A stretch of 54,804 nucleotides of DNA from Burkholderiales bacterium (GCA_028868995.1 JAGWTH010000026.1:1-54804), one strand, 5' to 3'. Counted from the first letter of the stretch, positions 9,423 through 18,296 are shown. Translations and numbers: made by a program. The notes: generated by a model not told the origin, from the sequence alone.

Positions 9423-10640
9423 TCAGTCGGCGTTCTGGATTTCTGTGGCGATCCATTCGCCGTCGACCAGGCTGGCTTCGACCTGGACCGTCGGCGTCGC
9501 CCCCGTGGTCCAGGGGGTCGCTGAAATGGAAGTGCTGCCCGTGTAGCGGAAGGCCTGGCCCTTCAGGCTGAAGGTGCGCGCGGTCGTGTCGAGCGCGCTG
9601 ACCGGGCCGATGAACTCGAAGGGCTGGGCCTGCAGTGCAGCTTCGCTTTGCGTCTTGACGCTGCTGGCGACGATCACGCCGGCGCTCACGTGGCCCTGGA
9701 CCTCCACGTCCGCTCCCAGGGCCGGGGTGCCGGTGACCTGGGCCTGGCTGGCATCGACGACGATTCCGTTGACGCTGAACCGGGAGGGGGAAGTGAAGGA
9801 CGTGATCGTCCCGTGCAGTTCGGCGCCATCGTCGTCGCGGGTGTCCAGGGCGGGGAAGGGCGCCGACACGAGCTGGACGGCCGTCGCGGCCCAGGCGCTG
9901 CCCGCTGCCGGGGTGGCCAGCGTCACCCGCACGAAGCTGTCGTTGCCCCATGCGCTACCGGGCAGGGTGGTGGAGGACGTGTACTGGATCGCCACCGGAC
10001 CGAGGGCGAAGGTGCGTGCCGCCGTGTCCAGCCCGCTGACCTTGCCGCTGATGCGATAGGCGGCCGGCGCCTTGGCACCGACCTCCACGCGGCTGGCCTG
10101 CAGGTGGCCGGTGGCCAGGTCCACGTAGCCGTAGATCTCGACGTAGTCGCGTCCGGCGACCACGTCCGCGAGCCGGACGGCGGATCCGGCGAACACCGTG
10201 GTGGCCAGGACGTCCACCGTGGCGCCCAGCAGGGTCAGCCTGTTGGCGACGGTGTCGATCGCCTGGACGGGCCCCAGCCATTCGCTGCCGACGCTGATGC
10301 GGTACGCCGTCGCGGTCGCCGGCGCGGTCGCCGACGTCGCCGGGGTGACGGCCGATCCCTGGACCGATACCACCATGCCCACGTTCAGGGGCTGGCCGAA
10401 CGCGGTGCCGTCGTCGCGGGTCAGCACGCTGGCCGCGCTGTCGTCGTAGCGGATGCCATTGACGATGATCGAGCCCAGGCCCGTCACGGTGCCGCTGGTG
10501 AAGGAGCCCGTGCCGCCGCTGCTCAGGCCCGCGACGGCGCCGCCGCCGCCACCGCATCCGGACAGGGCGGCGAGCGAACCGGCCATCGTGAGAAGGACCG
10601 AACGGCGGGTGATGAGATGAATCCGGTCAGGCTGGGTCAT
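9423..10640 (-). CDS. DUF5666 domain lipoprotein (proximal copy)
   Basis: A 405-residue paralogue of the downstream DUF5666 protein. It starts at MTQPDRIHLITRRS, and the Arg-Arg followed by a hydrophobic stretch and SGCGGGGG gives a lipobox at about Cys28. Repeated units include VNGIRYD, VNGIVVD, VEIYG and VEVQG. The start was placed at 10640, where ATG overlaps the stop of the DUF6502 gene by 4 bases, giving a lipoprotein signal right at the N-terminus; the longer upstream reading lacks this. Function is unknown. Confidence 0.85.
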   Translation of the reverse strand: MTQPDRIHLITRRSVLLTMAGSLAALSGCGGGGGAVAGLSSGGTGSFTSGTVTGLGSIIVNGIRYDDSAASVLTRDDGTAFGQPLNVGMVVSVQGSAVTPATSATAPATATAYRISVGSEWLGPVQAIDTVANRLTLLGATVDVLATTVFAGSAVRLADVVAGRDYVEIYGYVDLATGHLQASRVEVGAKAPAAYRISGKVSGLDTAARTFALGPVAIQYTSSTTLPGSAWGNDSFVRVTLATPAAGSAWAATAVQLVSAPFPALDTRDDDGAELHGTITSFTSPSRFSVNGIVVDASQAQVTGTPALGADVEVQGHVSAGVIVASSVKTQSEAALQAQPFEFIGPVSALDTTARTFSLKGQAFRYTGSTSISATPWTTGATPTVQVEASLVDGEWIATEIQNAD

Positions 10641-11512
10641 GGCTTGGGTTCGGAGGCTGTTGGGGTGGGTGCCGCCGCGGCCGGGGCATCCATGGTCTGG
10701 GTCCAGGAATAGAGGCCGATGCGCACGGCCTGGTCGCGCGGCCGGCCGGCGGCCTGGTCCGCGTCCATGAGCGCCTGCAGCTGCGGTCCCAGGCGGGTCA
10801 TCAGGGTTCGCCACTGCTCGGCGATCAGGGGGCGCGCCTGGGCCACGGATTCGGCGGAGAGCTCGTCGGCCAGCAGCGACTGTTCGAAGTGCTCGTTGCC
10901 GCTGCCCAGCACGTTGGCCGTGGCGGCGCGCAGGTGGTCGCCGACGTTGGCGCCCAGGAAGCCCATCATCTGCGCCCAGTCGTTGCGCGGAACGAAGGCA
11001 TCGCGCATCAGCGTCACGGTGTCGGCCTCGGCGTCCACCGAGACCATCTGGAGGCGTTCCATCTCGGCCAGCAGGGAGCGCGGGTGGACGTCGCGGGTCA
11101 CCCGCTCGGCCAGGGCCTGGAAGCTCGGCGCGAGCCCCTGGCGCCGCAGGCTGGTCAGCGGGCCGGTTTCATCGCGGAATTCGGGGTCGACGATCCAGCG
11201 GGTCAGGACATCGCTGGCCAGCGAGCGCGCCGCCGGCAGGTCGGGGCCGGCGAGCGCATCGATGCGGCGCACTTCGCGCCGGGTGAGCCCGGTCATGGTG
11301 CTGACGCGGCTGGTCAGCCGGTCCGGCTGGGAGGCGGCGGAGCCCGCGCAAGCCTCCCGTGCCGACTGGACGTAGGCCCGGCGCAGCAGTTCCTCGACGG
11401 CCTGGATCGGGACGCCGCGCACCACGCAAAGCCTGGCCAGCGGCTCCAGGACCTGCGCCGCCGCGCGCAGCAGGGCCTGCTGTTCGGGCTGGGGGGCGTC
11501 GGGGGCGGTCAT
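10637..11512 (-). CDS. DUF6502 family protein
   Basis: A 291-residue cytoplasmic protein matching the DUF6502 pattern from memory: an N-terminal helical domain (LEPLARLCVVRGVPIQAVEELLRRAYV broken as ARLCVVRGVP and VEELLRRAYV), followed by SRVSTMTGLTRREVRRI, which looks like a winged-helix recognition region (about residues 67-85). A C-terminal segment has LGANVGDHLRAATANVLG. The helix-turn-helix look suggests DNA binding, but the function is unproven. It overlaps the first DUF5666 gene by 4 bases and heads the operon. Two tandem palindromes lie upstream. Confidence 0.75.
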   Translation of the reverse strand: MTAPDAPQPEQQALLRAAAQVLEPLARLCVVRGVPIQAVEELLRRAYVQSAREACAGSAASQPDRLTSRVSTMTGLTRREVRRIDALAGPDLPAARSLASDVLTRWIVDPEFRDETGPLTSLRRQGLAPSFQALAERVTRDVHPRSLLAEMERLQMVSVDAEADTVTLMRDAFVPRNDWAQMMGFLGANVGDHLRAATANVLGSGNEHFEQSLLADELSAESVAQARPLIAEQWRTLMTRLGPQLQALMDADQAAGRPRDQAVRIGLYSWTQTMDAPAAAAPTPTASEPKP

Positions 11513-11556
11513 GGTGGGGTACGCGGGTCTTCTGATGTGGGGCGGAGTTTAAATGT

Positions 11557-11587
11557 ACGAAATGCACATTTCGTGCCGACATGTCGG
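11557..11587. promoter_or_regulatory. Two tandem perfect palindromes upstream of the DUF6502 operon
   Basis: ACGAAATG-CA-CATTTCGT (11557-11574) is an 18-bp perfect inverted repeat, and one base later CCGACATGTCGG (11576-11587) is a 12-bp perfect palindrome. Both lie about 45-75 bases upstream of the DUF6502 start codon. They look like operators. The rest of the gap from 11513 to 11788 holds no recognisable gene. Whether DUF6502 binds them itself is not known. Confidence 0.6.
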
Positions 11588-11788
11588 AAAATGCTTCCGT
11601 CGTGCAGCACTTGGCCCGGTTCGCGGTGGCGGACTGGACCCGCCCGGGTGCCGGCATTCGCCCACTCGTGGAAATTTCTCCTTGAAAATCAAAGACTTGA
11701 ATCTGTCCTGGCGAAGGCGGATGCGGGTGGGACCGTCCGTCGACGACGGACGGCGACCCGTGGCCTTCGGTCCACAGCGGGCCCAGGC

Positions 11789-12427
11789 CTAGAAGGGCAC
11801 CCGGCTCTCGAAGATGAGCGCCTCGCCCGTGACCGGATGCGACAGGCGCAGGGCGCAGGCGTGCAGCAGCAACCGCGGCGCCCGCGCCAGCACCCCGGGC
11901 GGCGCATAGAGCGCGTCGCCCAGGATGGGGTGGCCGATCGCCAGCAGGTGGACTCGCAACTGGTGCGAGCGGCCGGTCACCGGCTCCAGGGCCAGTCGGG
12001 TGGTGCCGTCCTGGCGGGCCAGCACTTCCCAGCGGGTGAGGCTGGGTCGGCCGTGCACGGGGTCCACCTGCTGGCGGGGCCGGTTCGGCCAGTCGGCGGC
12101 CAGGGGCAGGTCGATCTCGCCACGGGTCCCCAGCGGGCCCAGGTCGCCCGCCACGACGGCCTCGTACCGCTTGTCCACCTGCCGCTCGGCGAACATGCGG
12201 CTCAGCACCCGCTGCATGTGGATGCCGCGCCCCATCAGGAACAGGCCGGAGGTCGCCATGTCCAGCCGGTGCACCACCAGCGCGTCCGGCCACAGGGCCT
12301 GGGCGCGGGCGGCCAGGCAGTCCTGCTTGTCCGCGCCGCGGCCGGGCACGGCGAGCAGCCCTGCCGGCTTGTCCAGCACCAGCAGGTGTTCATCCACAAA
12401 ATGGAGGCCTTCGGATAATCGGGGCAT
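11789..12427 (-). CDS. RluA family pseudouridine synthase
   Basis: A 212-residue RNA pseudouridine synthase. Visible motifs are the N-terminal LLVLDKPAGLLAVPGRG, the catalytic Asp in VVHRLDMATSGLFL (about residues 56-69), KRYEAVV, and the C-terminal GRSHQLRVHL and GDALY. It is short, lacking an N-terminal S4 domain, which is seen in the RluA subgroup. The target RNA is not clear. The ATG at 12427 shares the palindrome CATG with the start codon of the divergent DUF486 gene, so the two start codons overlap. Confidence 0.9.
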   Translation of the reverse strand: MPRLSEGLHFVDEHLLVLDKPAGLLAVPGRGADKQDCLAARAQALWPDALVVHRLDMATSGLFLMGRGIHMQRVLSRMFAERQVDKRYEAVVAGDLGPLGTRGEIDLPLAADWPNRPRQQVDPVHGRPSLTRWEVLARQDGTTRLALEPVTGRSHQLRVHLLAIGHPILGDALYAPPGVLARAPRLLLHACALRLSHPVTGEALIFESRVPF

Positions 12428-12797
12428 GCCCGCAATCCTCTCCTCCGTTCCGCCGGCGGCGCTCACGGTGCTGCTGCTCATCGGCTCCAATGTATTCATG
12501 ACCTTCGCCTGGTATGGGCACCTGAAGGACCTGGCCGCCTCCCCCTGGTATGTCGCGGCCGTTGCCAGCTGGGGCATCGCGCTGTTCGAGTACCTGCTGC
12601 AGGTTCCGGGCAACCGCATCGGCTTCCAGCAGGCCCGGCTGAGCGTCGGCGAGCTCAAGATCATGCAGGAAGTGATCACCCTGTCGGTCTTCGTGCCCTT
12701 CTCGGTGTTCTTCCTGAAGCAGCCCCTGAAGCTGGACTACCTGTGGGCCGGCCTGTGCATGCTGGGGGCGGTCTATTTCATCTTCCGCAACGGATGA
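12426..12797 (+). CDS. DUF486 (DMT-like) small membrane protein
   Basis: A 123-residue integral membrane protein of the DUF486 family, related to the drug/metabolite transporter fold. It has about four predicted membrane segments, starting with LTVLLLIGSNVFMTFAWYG, with the family motif NRIGFQQARLSVGELKIMQE broken as NRIGFQQARLS and ELKIMQEV in the middle and LWAGLCMLGAVYFIF at the end. Transport substrate is unknown. The start at ATG 12426 fits the family N-terminus. It overlaps the start codon of the divergent pseudouridine synthase. Confidence 0.85.
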   Translation: MPAILSSVPPAALTVLLLIGSNVFMTFAWYGHLKDLAASPWYVAAVASWGIALFEYLLQVPGNRIGFQQARLSVGELKIMQEVITLSVFVPFSVFFLKQPLKLDYLWAGLCMLGAVYFIFRNG

Positions 12798-12853
12798 GCC
12801 GGCATTCCGGCGGCTAAACTCGCGCGCACCGTCATCCAACTGTCAGCCGCGCC

Positions 12854-13501
12854 ATGCTCTTCAAGAAACTGCTGCCAAAGGAAGGCAACTTCTTCGAACT
12901 GTTCAACCAGCACGCGCAGCGCATCGTGGAAGGGGCGCACTCCTTCGCCAGGCTGGTGGAGAACTACGCCGACGCGAACCTGCGGGAGCAGTACAACCGC
13001 GAGGTGGACAGCGCCGAGCGCGCCGCCGACAAGGTGACGCAGGAGGTCAACCGGCTGATCCACTCCACCTTCATCACGCCGATCGACCGCGAGCAGATCC
13101 ACACGCTGATCAACACCATGGACGATGTGGCCGACCTGATCCAGGACTCGGCCGAGACCATGGCGCTGTACGACGTGCGGCACATGACCGAGGAGATCGT
13201 GCGGCTGACGGACCTGTCGGTGCGCTGCTGCGAGCGCGTGCAGGACGCCGTGGGCTACCTGAACAAGCTGTCCGACCAGAGCACGGCGACCGCGGCGCTC
13301 AAGACCTGCGAGGAGATCGACAGGCTGGAGTCCGACGCCGACCGCGTGATGCGCTCGGCGCTCAGCAAGCTGTTCCGGGAGGAGCCCGACGTGCGCGAGG
13401 TGATCAAGCTCAAGGCCATCTACGAGCTGCTGGAGACGATCACCGACAAGTGCGAGGACGTGGCCAACTTCGTCGAGGGCATCGTCCTCGAGAACTCCTG
13501 A
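12854..13501 (+). CDS. PhoU-like phosphate transport regulator (DUF47, TIGR00153)
   Basis: A 215-residue all-helical protein of the DUF47/PhoU-like family. It begins LLPKEGNFFELFNQHA, and carries EVDSAERAADKVTQE, THF-type segment STFITPIDREQIHTL and KCEDVANFVEGIVLE, all typical. Members sit beside Pit transporters and probably control or assist phosphate import. The Pit gene follows 10 bases later on the same strand, which supports that role. Length is normal. Confidence 0.93.
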   Translation: MLFKKLLPKEGNFFELFNQHAQRIVEGAHSFARLVENYADANLREQYNREVDSAERAADKVTQEVNRLIHSTFITPIDREQIHTLINTMDDVADLIQDSAETMALYDVRHMTEEIVRLTDLSVRCCERVQDAVGYLNKLSDQSTATAALKTCEEIDRLESDADRVMRSALSKLFREEPDVREVIKLKAIYELLETITDKCEDVANFVEGIVLENS

Positions 13502-13511
13502 GGCCCGCGCC

Positions 13512-14522
13512 ATGGCCACCGCCCAAGCGGCCCTGTGGGTCGTGATCATGCTGGTCGTCGTCGCCCTGCTGTTCGACTTCATGAACGGCTTCCACGACGC
13601 GGCCAACTCCATCGCCACCGTCGTCTCCACCGGCGTGCTCAAGCCGACCACCGCAGTCGCCTTCGCCGCCTTGTTCAACGTGGTGGCGCTGTTCATCTTC
13701 CACCTGAGCGTCGCGGCCACCGTGGGCAAGGGGATCGTCGAGCCGGGCATCGTGAACGTGCATGTCGTCTTCGGCGCGCTGGTCGGGGCGATCGCCTGGA
13801 ACCTCATCACCTGGTGGTACGGCATCCCCAGCAGCTCCTCGCACGCGCTGATCGGCGGCATCTGCGGCGCGGTGATTGCCAAGTCCGGCGCCCAGGCGCT
13901 GATCGCCGAGGGCATCTGGAAGACGGTGGTCTTCATCTTCGTCTCGCCGCTGCTGGGCTTCGTGCTGGGCTCGCTGATGCTGGCGATCGTCGCCAACATC
14001 TTCCGCAGCACCCGGCCCGGGCGCGTGGACCACTGGTTCCGCCGGCTGCAGCTGCTGTCCGCGGGGGCCTACAGCCTGGGCCACGGCGGCAACGACTCGC
14101 AGAAGACCATCGGCATCATCTGGATGCTCCTCATCGCCACCGGCTACGTCGCGGCCGGCGACAAGGAGCCGCCTGCCTGGGTGATCGTCGGCTGCTACAG
14201 CGCCATGGGCCTGGGCACGCTGTTCGGCGGCTGGCGCATCGTCAGGACCATGGGCCAGAGGATCACCAAGCTCAAGCCCGTGGACGGGTTCTGCGCCGAG
14301 GCGGGGGGCGCCATGACGCTGTTCCTCGCCACCGCGCTGGGCATCCCCGTGTCCACCACCCACACCATCACCGGCGCCATCGTCGGCGTGGGCTCCACCC
14401 AGCGCATGAGCGCCGTGCGCTGGGGCGTGGCGGGCAACATCGTCTGGGCCTGGATCTTCACGATCCCCGCCAGCGCCGTCGTCTCGGCGATCGCCTACTG
14501 GGCGAGCCTGGGGCTCTTCTAG
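13512..14522 (+). CDS. pit: Inorganic phosphate transporter, Pit family
   Basis: A 336-residue membrane transporter of the PiT family, which imports metal-phosphate with protons. It carries the duplicated family signature: DFMNGFHDAANSIATVV near the N-terminus, and GGNDSQKTIGI in the second half (about residues 194-204). The motif PSSSSHALIGG and the matching PVSTTHTITGAI near the C-terminus are the symmetric re-entrant segments. About ten membrane segments are predicted. The stop codon TAG overlaps the reverse-strand stop of the M20 gene in a CTAG. Confidence 0.93.
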   Translation: MATAQAALWVVIMLVVVALLFDFMNGFHDAANSIATVVSTGVLKPTTAVAFAALFNVVALFIFHLSVAATVGKGIVEPGIVNVHVVFGALVGAIAWNLITWWYGIPSSSSHALIGGICGAVIAKSGAQALIAEGIWKTVVFIFVSPLLGFVLGSLMLAIVANIFRSTRPGRVDHWFRRLQLLSAGAYSLGHGGNDSQKTIGIIWMLLIATGYVAAGDKEPPAWVIVGCYSAMGLGTLFGGWRIVRTMGQRITKLKPVDGFCAEAGGAMTLFLATALGIPVSTTHTITGAIVGVGSTQRMSAVRWGVAGNIVWAWIFTIPASAVVSAIAYWASLGLF

Positions 14523-15745
14523 GCCTTCGCGGGTTCCGGGTTCCAGCCGCCGCCGCTTCGCAGGAAGCGGTCCGCCAGGGCCGCCCAGAAGCGGGCGCCC
14601 GGCTCGATGATGGCGTCGTTGAAGTCGTAGCCCGGGTTGTGGACCATGCACGCCCCCGGGGTTCCGGGACCGCCGTTGCCCACCAGGAAATAGCATCCGG
14701 GCACCTTCTCCAGCATGAACGCGAAGTCTTCGCTGCCCGGCAGCGGCGCGGCTTCGGTGTTCACGCGCCCGGCGCCGAACAGGTCGACCGCCACCTGGGC
14801 GGCCAACCGGGTTTCGGCTGGATGGTTGACCAGGACGGTGTACCCGTCCCGCCACGCCACTTCGGGCCGCACGCGGAAACTGGCGGCCTGCATCTCCACC
14901 AGCTCGAAGATGCGCTCCTTGAGCAAGCGCCGGACCCCGGGGTCCAGCGCGCGGACGCTCAACTCCAGGGTCGCTTCCTGGGGGATGACGTTGTTGGCGA
15001 CGCCCGCGTGCAAGGCACCCACGGTGACCACCGCGGGCTGCATCGGGTCGACGTTGCGCGAGACCACGGTCTGCAGCGCGGTGACCAGGGCTGCGGCAGC
15101 CACCAGCGGATCGGCCGTGGTGTGCGGCATGGCGCCATGGCCACCCACCCCGTGCAAGGTGACGGTCGCGTAGTCGCTGGAGGCCATGAAGGCGCCGCCG
15201 CGAAAATGGAAGCTGCCCTCGGCCAGGCCGGGCATGTTGTGCAGCGCGAAGACCGCGTCGCAGGGAAAGCGATCGAACAGCCCGTCGGCCATCATGCGCA
15301 GAGCGCCGCCGCCGCCTTCCTCGGCGGGCTGGAAGATGAGGTTGAGCGTGCCGTCGAACTGCAGTTCCTGCGAGATCAGGCGTGCCGCCGCGAGCAGGAC
15401 GGCGGTGTGCCCGTCGTGGCCGCAGGCATGCATCACCCCTTCCTGCCGGCTGGCCCAGGCCTGCCCGGATTGCTCCACGATGGGCAGGGCGTCCATGTCA
15501 GCCCGCAGGCCCAGGGTCCGGCTGCCGCTGCCGCGCCGAAGCTGTCCGACCACGCCGGTCCCGCCCAATCCGGTGGTGACGTCGAAGCCCCAGTCCCTGA
15601 GCTTCGCGGCTACGAGCTCCGAAGTCCGGAATTCCCGGAATCCGAGCTCGGGATGCGAGTGGATATCGCGTCGCAGCTGGATGAATTCCCCGATGCGCGG
15701 GGCCAGCGATCGGCCCAGGTAGCCGGAGGGCGGCACCGCGGCCAT
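14519..15745 (-). CDS. M20 family amidohydrolase
   Basis: A 408-residue metal-dependent amidohydrolase of the M20D type (hippurate or N-acyl amino acid hydrolase). Visible motifs are the N-terminal LRRDIHSHPELGFREF, the metal-binding MHACGHDGHTAVLL (about residues 110-123), the catalytic IFQPAEEGGGGA and the dimerisation domain GVGGHGAMPH. The C-terminal SEDFAF carries another metal ligand region. The start overlaps the Bug gene stop by one base in TGATG, so it is translationally coupled to that gene. Substrate is unknown. Confidence 0.9.
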   Translation of the reverse strand: MAAVPPSGYLGRSLAPRIGEFIQLRRDIHSHPELGFREFRTSELVAAKLRDWGFDVTTGLGGTGVVGQLRRGSGSRTLGLRADMDALPIVEQSGQAWASRQEGVMHACGHDGHTAVLLAAARLISQELQFDGTLNLIFQPAEEGGGGALRMMADGLFDRFPCDAVFALHNMPGLAEGSFHFRGGAFMASSDYATVTLHGVGGHGAMPHTTADPLVAAAALVTALQTVVSRNVDPMQPAVVTVGALHAGVANNVIPQEATLELSVRALDPGVRRLLKERIFELVEMQAASFRVRPEVAWRDGYTVLVNHPAETRLAAQVAVDLFGAGRVNTEAAPLPGSEDFAFMLEKVPGCYFLVGNGGPGTPGACMVHNPGYDFNDAIIEPGARFWAALADRFLRSGGGWNPEPAKA

Positions 15746-16743
15746 CACTGGGGCTGCAGGTTCATCGACCTGGCGATGGCGCGGTAGCGGTCCGTGTTGT
15801 CCGAGTAGGCCTTCGCGGCGGCAGCCAGGGGCAGCGGGTGCGGCACCACCATCGACTGCGCCTCGAGCGCAGAGCGCACGGCAGGATCGTTGGACACTTC
15901 CGCCAAGGCCTTGTTGAGCGCCTGCACGATCGGCTCGGGTGTGTCCTTGCGCACGAAATAGCCGGACCAGGTGTCGAAGACGAAGCCCTTGAGCGCCGGG
16001 CTGTCGCTCAGCGGGGGCGCGTTCTTCAGCAGGGGCTGCGGCTTGGCGGACAGGACGGCCACGGCCTTGAGCTTGCCCTGGTTCACCATGTCCACCTGGC
16101 CCGTCCCGTAGGGCGTGATGAAGATGTCCACGTTGCCCGCCATCAGGTCCTGCAGGGCGGGCGCGGCGCCCTTGTAGGGCACGTGCGTCATCGGGATGCC
16201 GGAGAGCTTGGACAGGTGTTCGCCCAGCAGGTGGTACATCGACCCGATGCCCACGCTGGCGTAAGTGAGGGGCTTGCCCTCGGCGGCCCGCTTCTTCGCA
16301 TAGGCCAGCAGCTCGTCCCCATTGTTGGCCGGCAGGTCCTTGCGGGCGAACACCGCCATGTCGTTGATGGAGATCATCTGCACCAGCCGGAAGTCCTCGC
16401 TCTTGTAGCGGATGGCCGAGTTGGACAGCGGGGCCAGGACCAGCTCGTTGGGAGATCCCTGGAAGATCACCAGGCCGTCCGCCGGGCTGTTGAGGGCCTT
16501 CTGGGCAGCGATGCCGCCGCTGGCGCCTCCCAGGTTCTCCACGATCACCGTCTGGCCGAGCTGCTTCGAGAGGCTCGGACTCACGATGCGCGCAATCACG
16601 TCCGACAGGCCGCCGGCCGGATAGGGGACCATGATCGTCACCGGCTTGGATGGGAAGTGCTGGGCGAAGGCGGCGCCGGCCAGGGTGAGGCCGGCCAGGG
16701 CCGCCGCGACGCGGCACAGGAAGTTTCGTTTGCAGGCAGTCAT
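15745..16743 (-). CDS. Bug-type (tripartite tricarboxylate transporter) substrate-binding protein
   Basis: A 332-residue periplasmic solute receptor of the TctC/Bug family. A signal peptide ends near AGAAFAQHF. The family hallmark follows: FPSKPVTIMVPYPAGGLSDVIAR read as PSKPVTIMVPYPAGG and a conserved Asp. SD GAGGAG lies 8 bases before the ATG at 16743. No TctA/TctB permease is in the window, which is usual for the expanded Bug families of Burkholderiales. It is co-expressed with the M20 hydrolase, so its ligand may be the hydrolase substrate. The LysR gene is divergent. Confidence 0.92.
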   Translation of the reverse strand: MTACKRNFLCRVAAALAGLTLAGAAFAQHFPSKPVTIMVPYPAGGLSDVIARIVSPSLSKQLGQTVIVENLGGASGGIAAQKALNSPADGLVIFQGSPNELVLAPLSNSAIRYKSEDFRLVQMISINDMAVFARKDLPANNGDELLAYAKKRAAEGKPLTYASVGIGSMYHLLGEHLSKLSGIPMTHVPYKGAAPALQDLMAGNVDIFITPYGTGQVDMVNQGKLKAVAVLSAKPQPLLKNAPPLSDSPALKGFVFDTWSGYFVRKDTPEPIVQALNKALAEVSNDPAVRSALEAQSMVVPHPLPLAAAAKAYSDNTDRYRAIARSMNLQPQ

Positions 16744-16907
16744 GGACGGGTCTCCTCGGGGGTGGGGCTGGCGGCCGATGGTGTCCCGGGCAGGGAGGAA
16801 CGTTCGGCTCGATGTCCGACGGATGCTAGGTTGACGAAAATGATGTGTCCAATGCATTATTTTCTTGATAATCATTCGATTACCTCATTCTTTCGGCGTC
16901 CCGTCCC
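16744..16907. promoter_or_regulatory. Divergent control region between LysR and the Bug-M20 operon
   Basis: This AT-richer stretch between the two start codons contains a palindrome AATGCATT (16853-16860) and a cluster of ATNAT repeats on both sides. It is the expected site for LysR binding, but I could not pick one unique T-N11-A site. Confidence 0.4.
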
Positions 16908-17807
16908 ATGAACATCCGGCACCTCGAGCACTTCCTGGCCGTCGTCGAGACCGGCTCGTTCAGCCGTGCGGCGGAGAAACTGCACCTCACCCAGTCGGCC
17001 CTCAGTCGCAGCATCCAGGCCCTCGAGGCCGAGGTGAACGGGAAGCTCCTCGACCGCATCGGCAAGCGCAACGAACTCTCCCCGCTGGGGCGGCACGTCG
17101 TGGATCGTGCCCGACGCATCGTGCTCGACGCGTCCGACCTGAAGCGCGGGGCGGAGCTGATGCGCCGGTCCGATGCCGGAGCGATGCGCGTGGGCCTGGG
17201 GTCGGGCCCCGGAGCCATCCTCATGACGCCGCTGATGTGCCACTTCGCGCAGCACCATCCCCGCGTTCACCTGCGCGTGGTGCGGGGCGCCACCGAGCTG
17301 CAGCTGATGCAACTGCGAAGCCGCCAGCTGGACGCCCTGGTCGTGGACATGCGCGCGGTGCCGCCCGATGAGGACCTCAGCATCGAGCCGGTCGCGGAAA
17401 TGGCGGGGGGGTGGATCGTGCGGCGCGACCATCCGCTTCGCGCCCGCCGCGCGGTTTCCCTCTCCGACCTGCGGCAGTATCCCGTTGCGTCGATCCCGCT
17501 TTCGGCGGAGGTCGCCCGTCAGCTCGTCGCGCAATACGGCGCGATGGCCAACCCGGCCCAGCTCGTCACCGTCGAGTGCGAGGACATCGAAAGCCTGATC
17601 GACGTGGTCGAGCGCACCGACGCCGTGCTCCTGACCGTCCTGGCCACGGCGCGCGAACGCATCGCCGCGGGTGCGCTGAGGATCCTGCCGGTTCAGCCCA
17701 GGATGCGCGCGACCGCTCGCTTCGCCTACGTGACCCTGGCGGGCCGCAGCGAGGCGCCTGTCATGTCCATCCTGCGGGAATTCGTGGCCCGCAGGATGGT
17801 GGAGTGA
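16908..17807 (+). CDS. LysR family transcriptional regulator
   Basis: A 299-residue LysR-type regulator. The N-terminal winged helix has FLAVVETGSFSRAAEKLHLTQ broken as FLAVVETGSFSRAA and LHLTQSALSRSIQALE (about residues 9-43). The C-terminal inducer-binding domain begins near residue 90 with MRVGLGSGPGA. It is divergent from the Bug-M20 operon across a 164-base gap, the classic arrangement for a LysR regulator that controls the neighbouring operon in response to its substrate. The ligand is unknown. Confidence 0.93.
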   Translation: MNIRHLEHFLAVVETGSFSRAAEKLHLTQSALSRSIQALEAEVNGKLLDRIGKRNELSPLGRHVVDRARRIVLDASDLKRGAELMRRSDAGAMRVGLGSGPGAILMTPLMCHFAQHHPRVHLRVVRGATELQLMQLRSRQLDALVVDMRAVPPDEDLSIEPVAEMAGGWIVRRDHPLRARRAVSLSDLRQYPVASIPLSAEVARQLVAQYGAMANPAQLVTVECEDIESLIDVVERTDAVLLTVLATARERIAAGALRILPVQPRMRATARFAYVTLAGRSEAPVMSILREFVARRMVE

Positions 17808-17849
17808 GCTGCCGCCGGGGGGCTGCCCCGGCCCCGCGATGGCGACCGT

Positions 17850-18296
17850 TCACTCGCTGATCTGGCGGCCTGCCTCGACCTGGTTGTTGAAATAGGCCTG
17901 GAAGCTGATGGCGATGCTGGCCATGAGCACCACGGCGCCGAAGGCCAGCGACAGACCGATCGCCCAGATCGTCGCCCAGCGGGTCCGCCCCGCGGGGCTT
18001 TCCGGGTCGGCCCCGGGATTGAAGCGGGCGTTCCAGGCCTGGGGTGTCATCAGCCCGTAGTAGATGCCGGAGAGGCAGCAGGCCGAGACCGTGAAGCCCA
18101 CCAGCGGGATCAGGATCCAGCTCGCGACGTCGTCCTGGCCCAGGTTCCACATGCGCCAGACGCCGTAGGCGCCCAGCGCGGTGGGCACGAGGAGGGCCCA
18201 GCCGAGCGCGTCACGCAGGCCGCGCAGGTAGAAGCGGTGCAGGCCGAAGGGGCCGCCCAGGAACGCGAGCCACACGGTGAGGGTCTTGCTCTTCAT
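17850..18296 (-). CDS. TM2 domain-containing protein
   Basis: A 148-residue membrane protein with an N-terminal TM2 domain: KTLTVWLAFLGGPFGLHRFYL (residues 4-24, given in part as LAFLGGPFGLHRFYL), followed by GLRDALGWALLVP. Three to four membrane segments are predicted. TM2 proteins are of unknown function in bacteria. The start overlaps the GNAT stop by 4 bases (ATGA), so the two are in one operon. The C-terminal half, with FNPGADPE and a further membrane helix, has no domain I recognise. Confidence 0.85.
   Translation of the reverse strand: MKSKTLTVWLAFLGGPFGLHRFYLRGLRDALGWALLVPTALGAYGVWRMWNLGQDDVASWILIPLVGFTVSACCLSGIYYGLMTPQAWNARFNPGADPESPAGRTRWATIWAIGLSLAFGAVVLMASIAISFQAYFNNQVEAGRQISE

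Noticed and set aside
6438..9524. Long plus-strand open frame of 1028 codons
   Set aside because: It covers three well-supported genes on both strands, has low-complexity Arg/Ala/Gly composition and no domain. It is a high-GC shadow frame.
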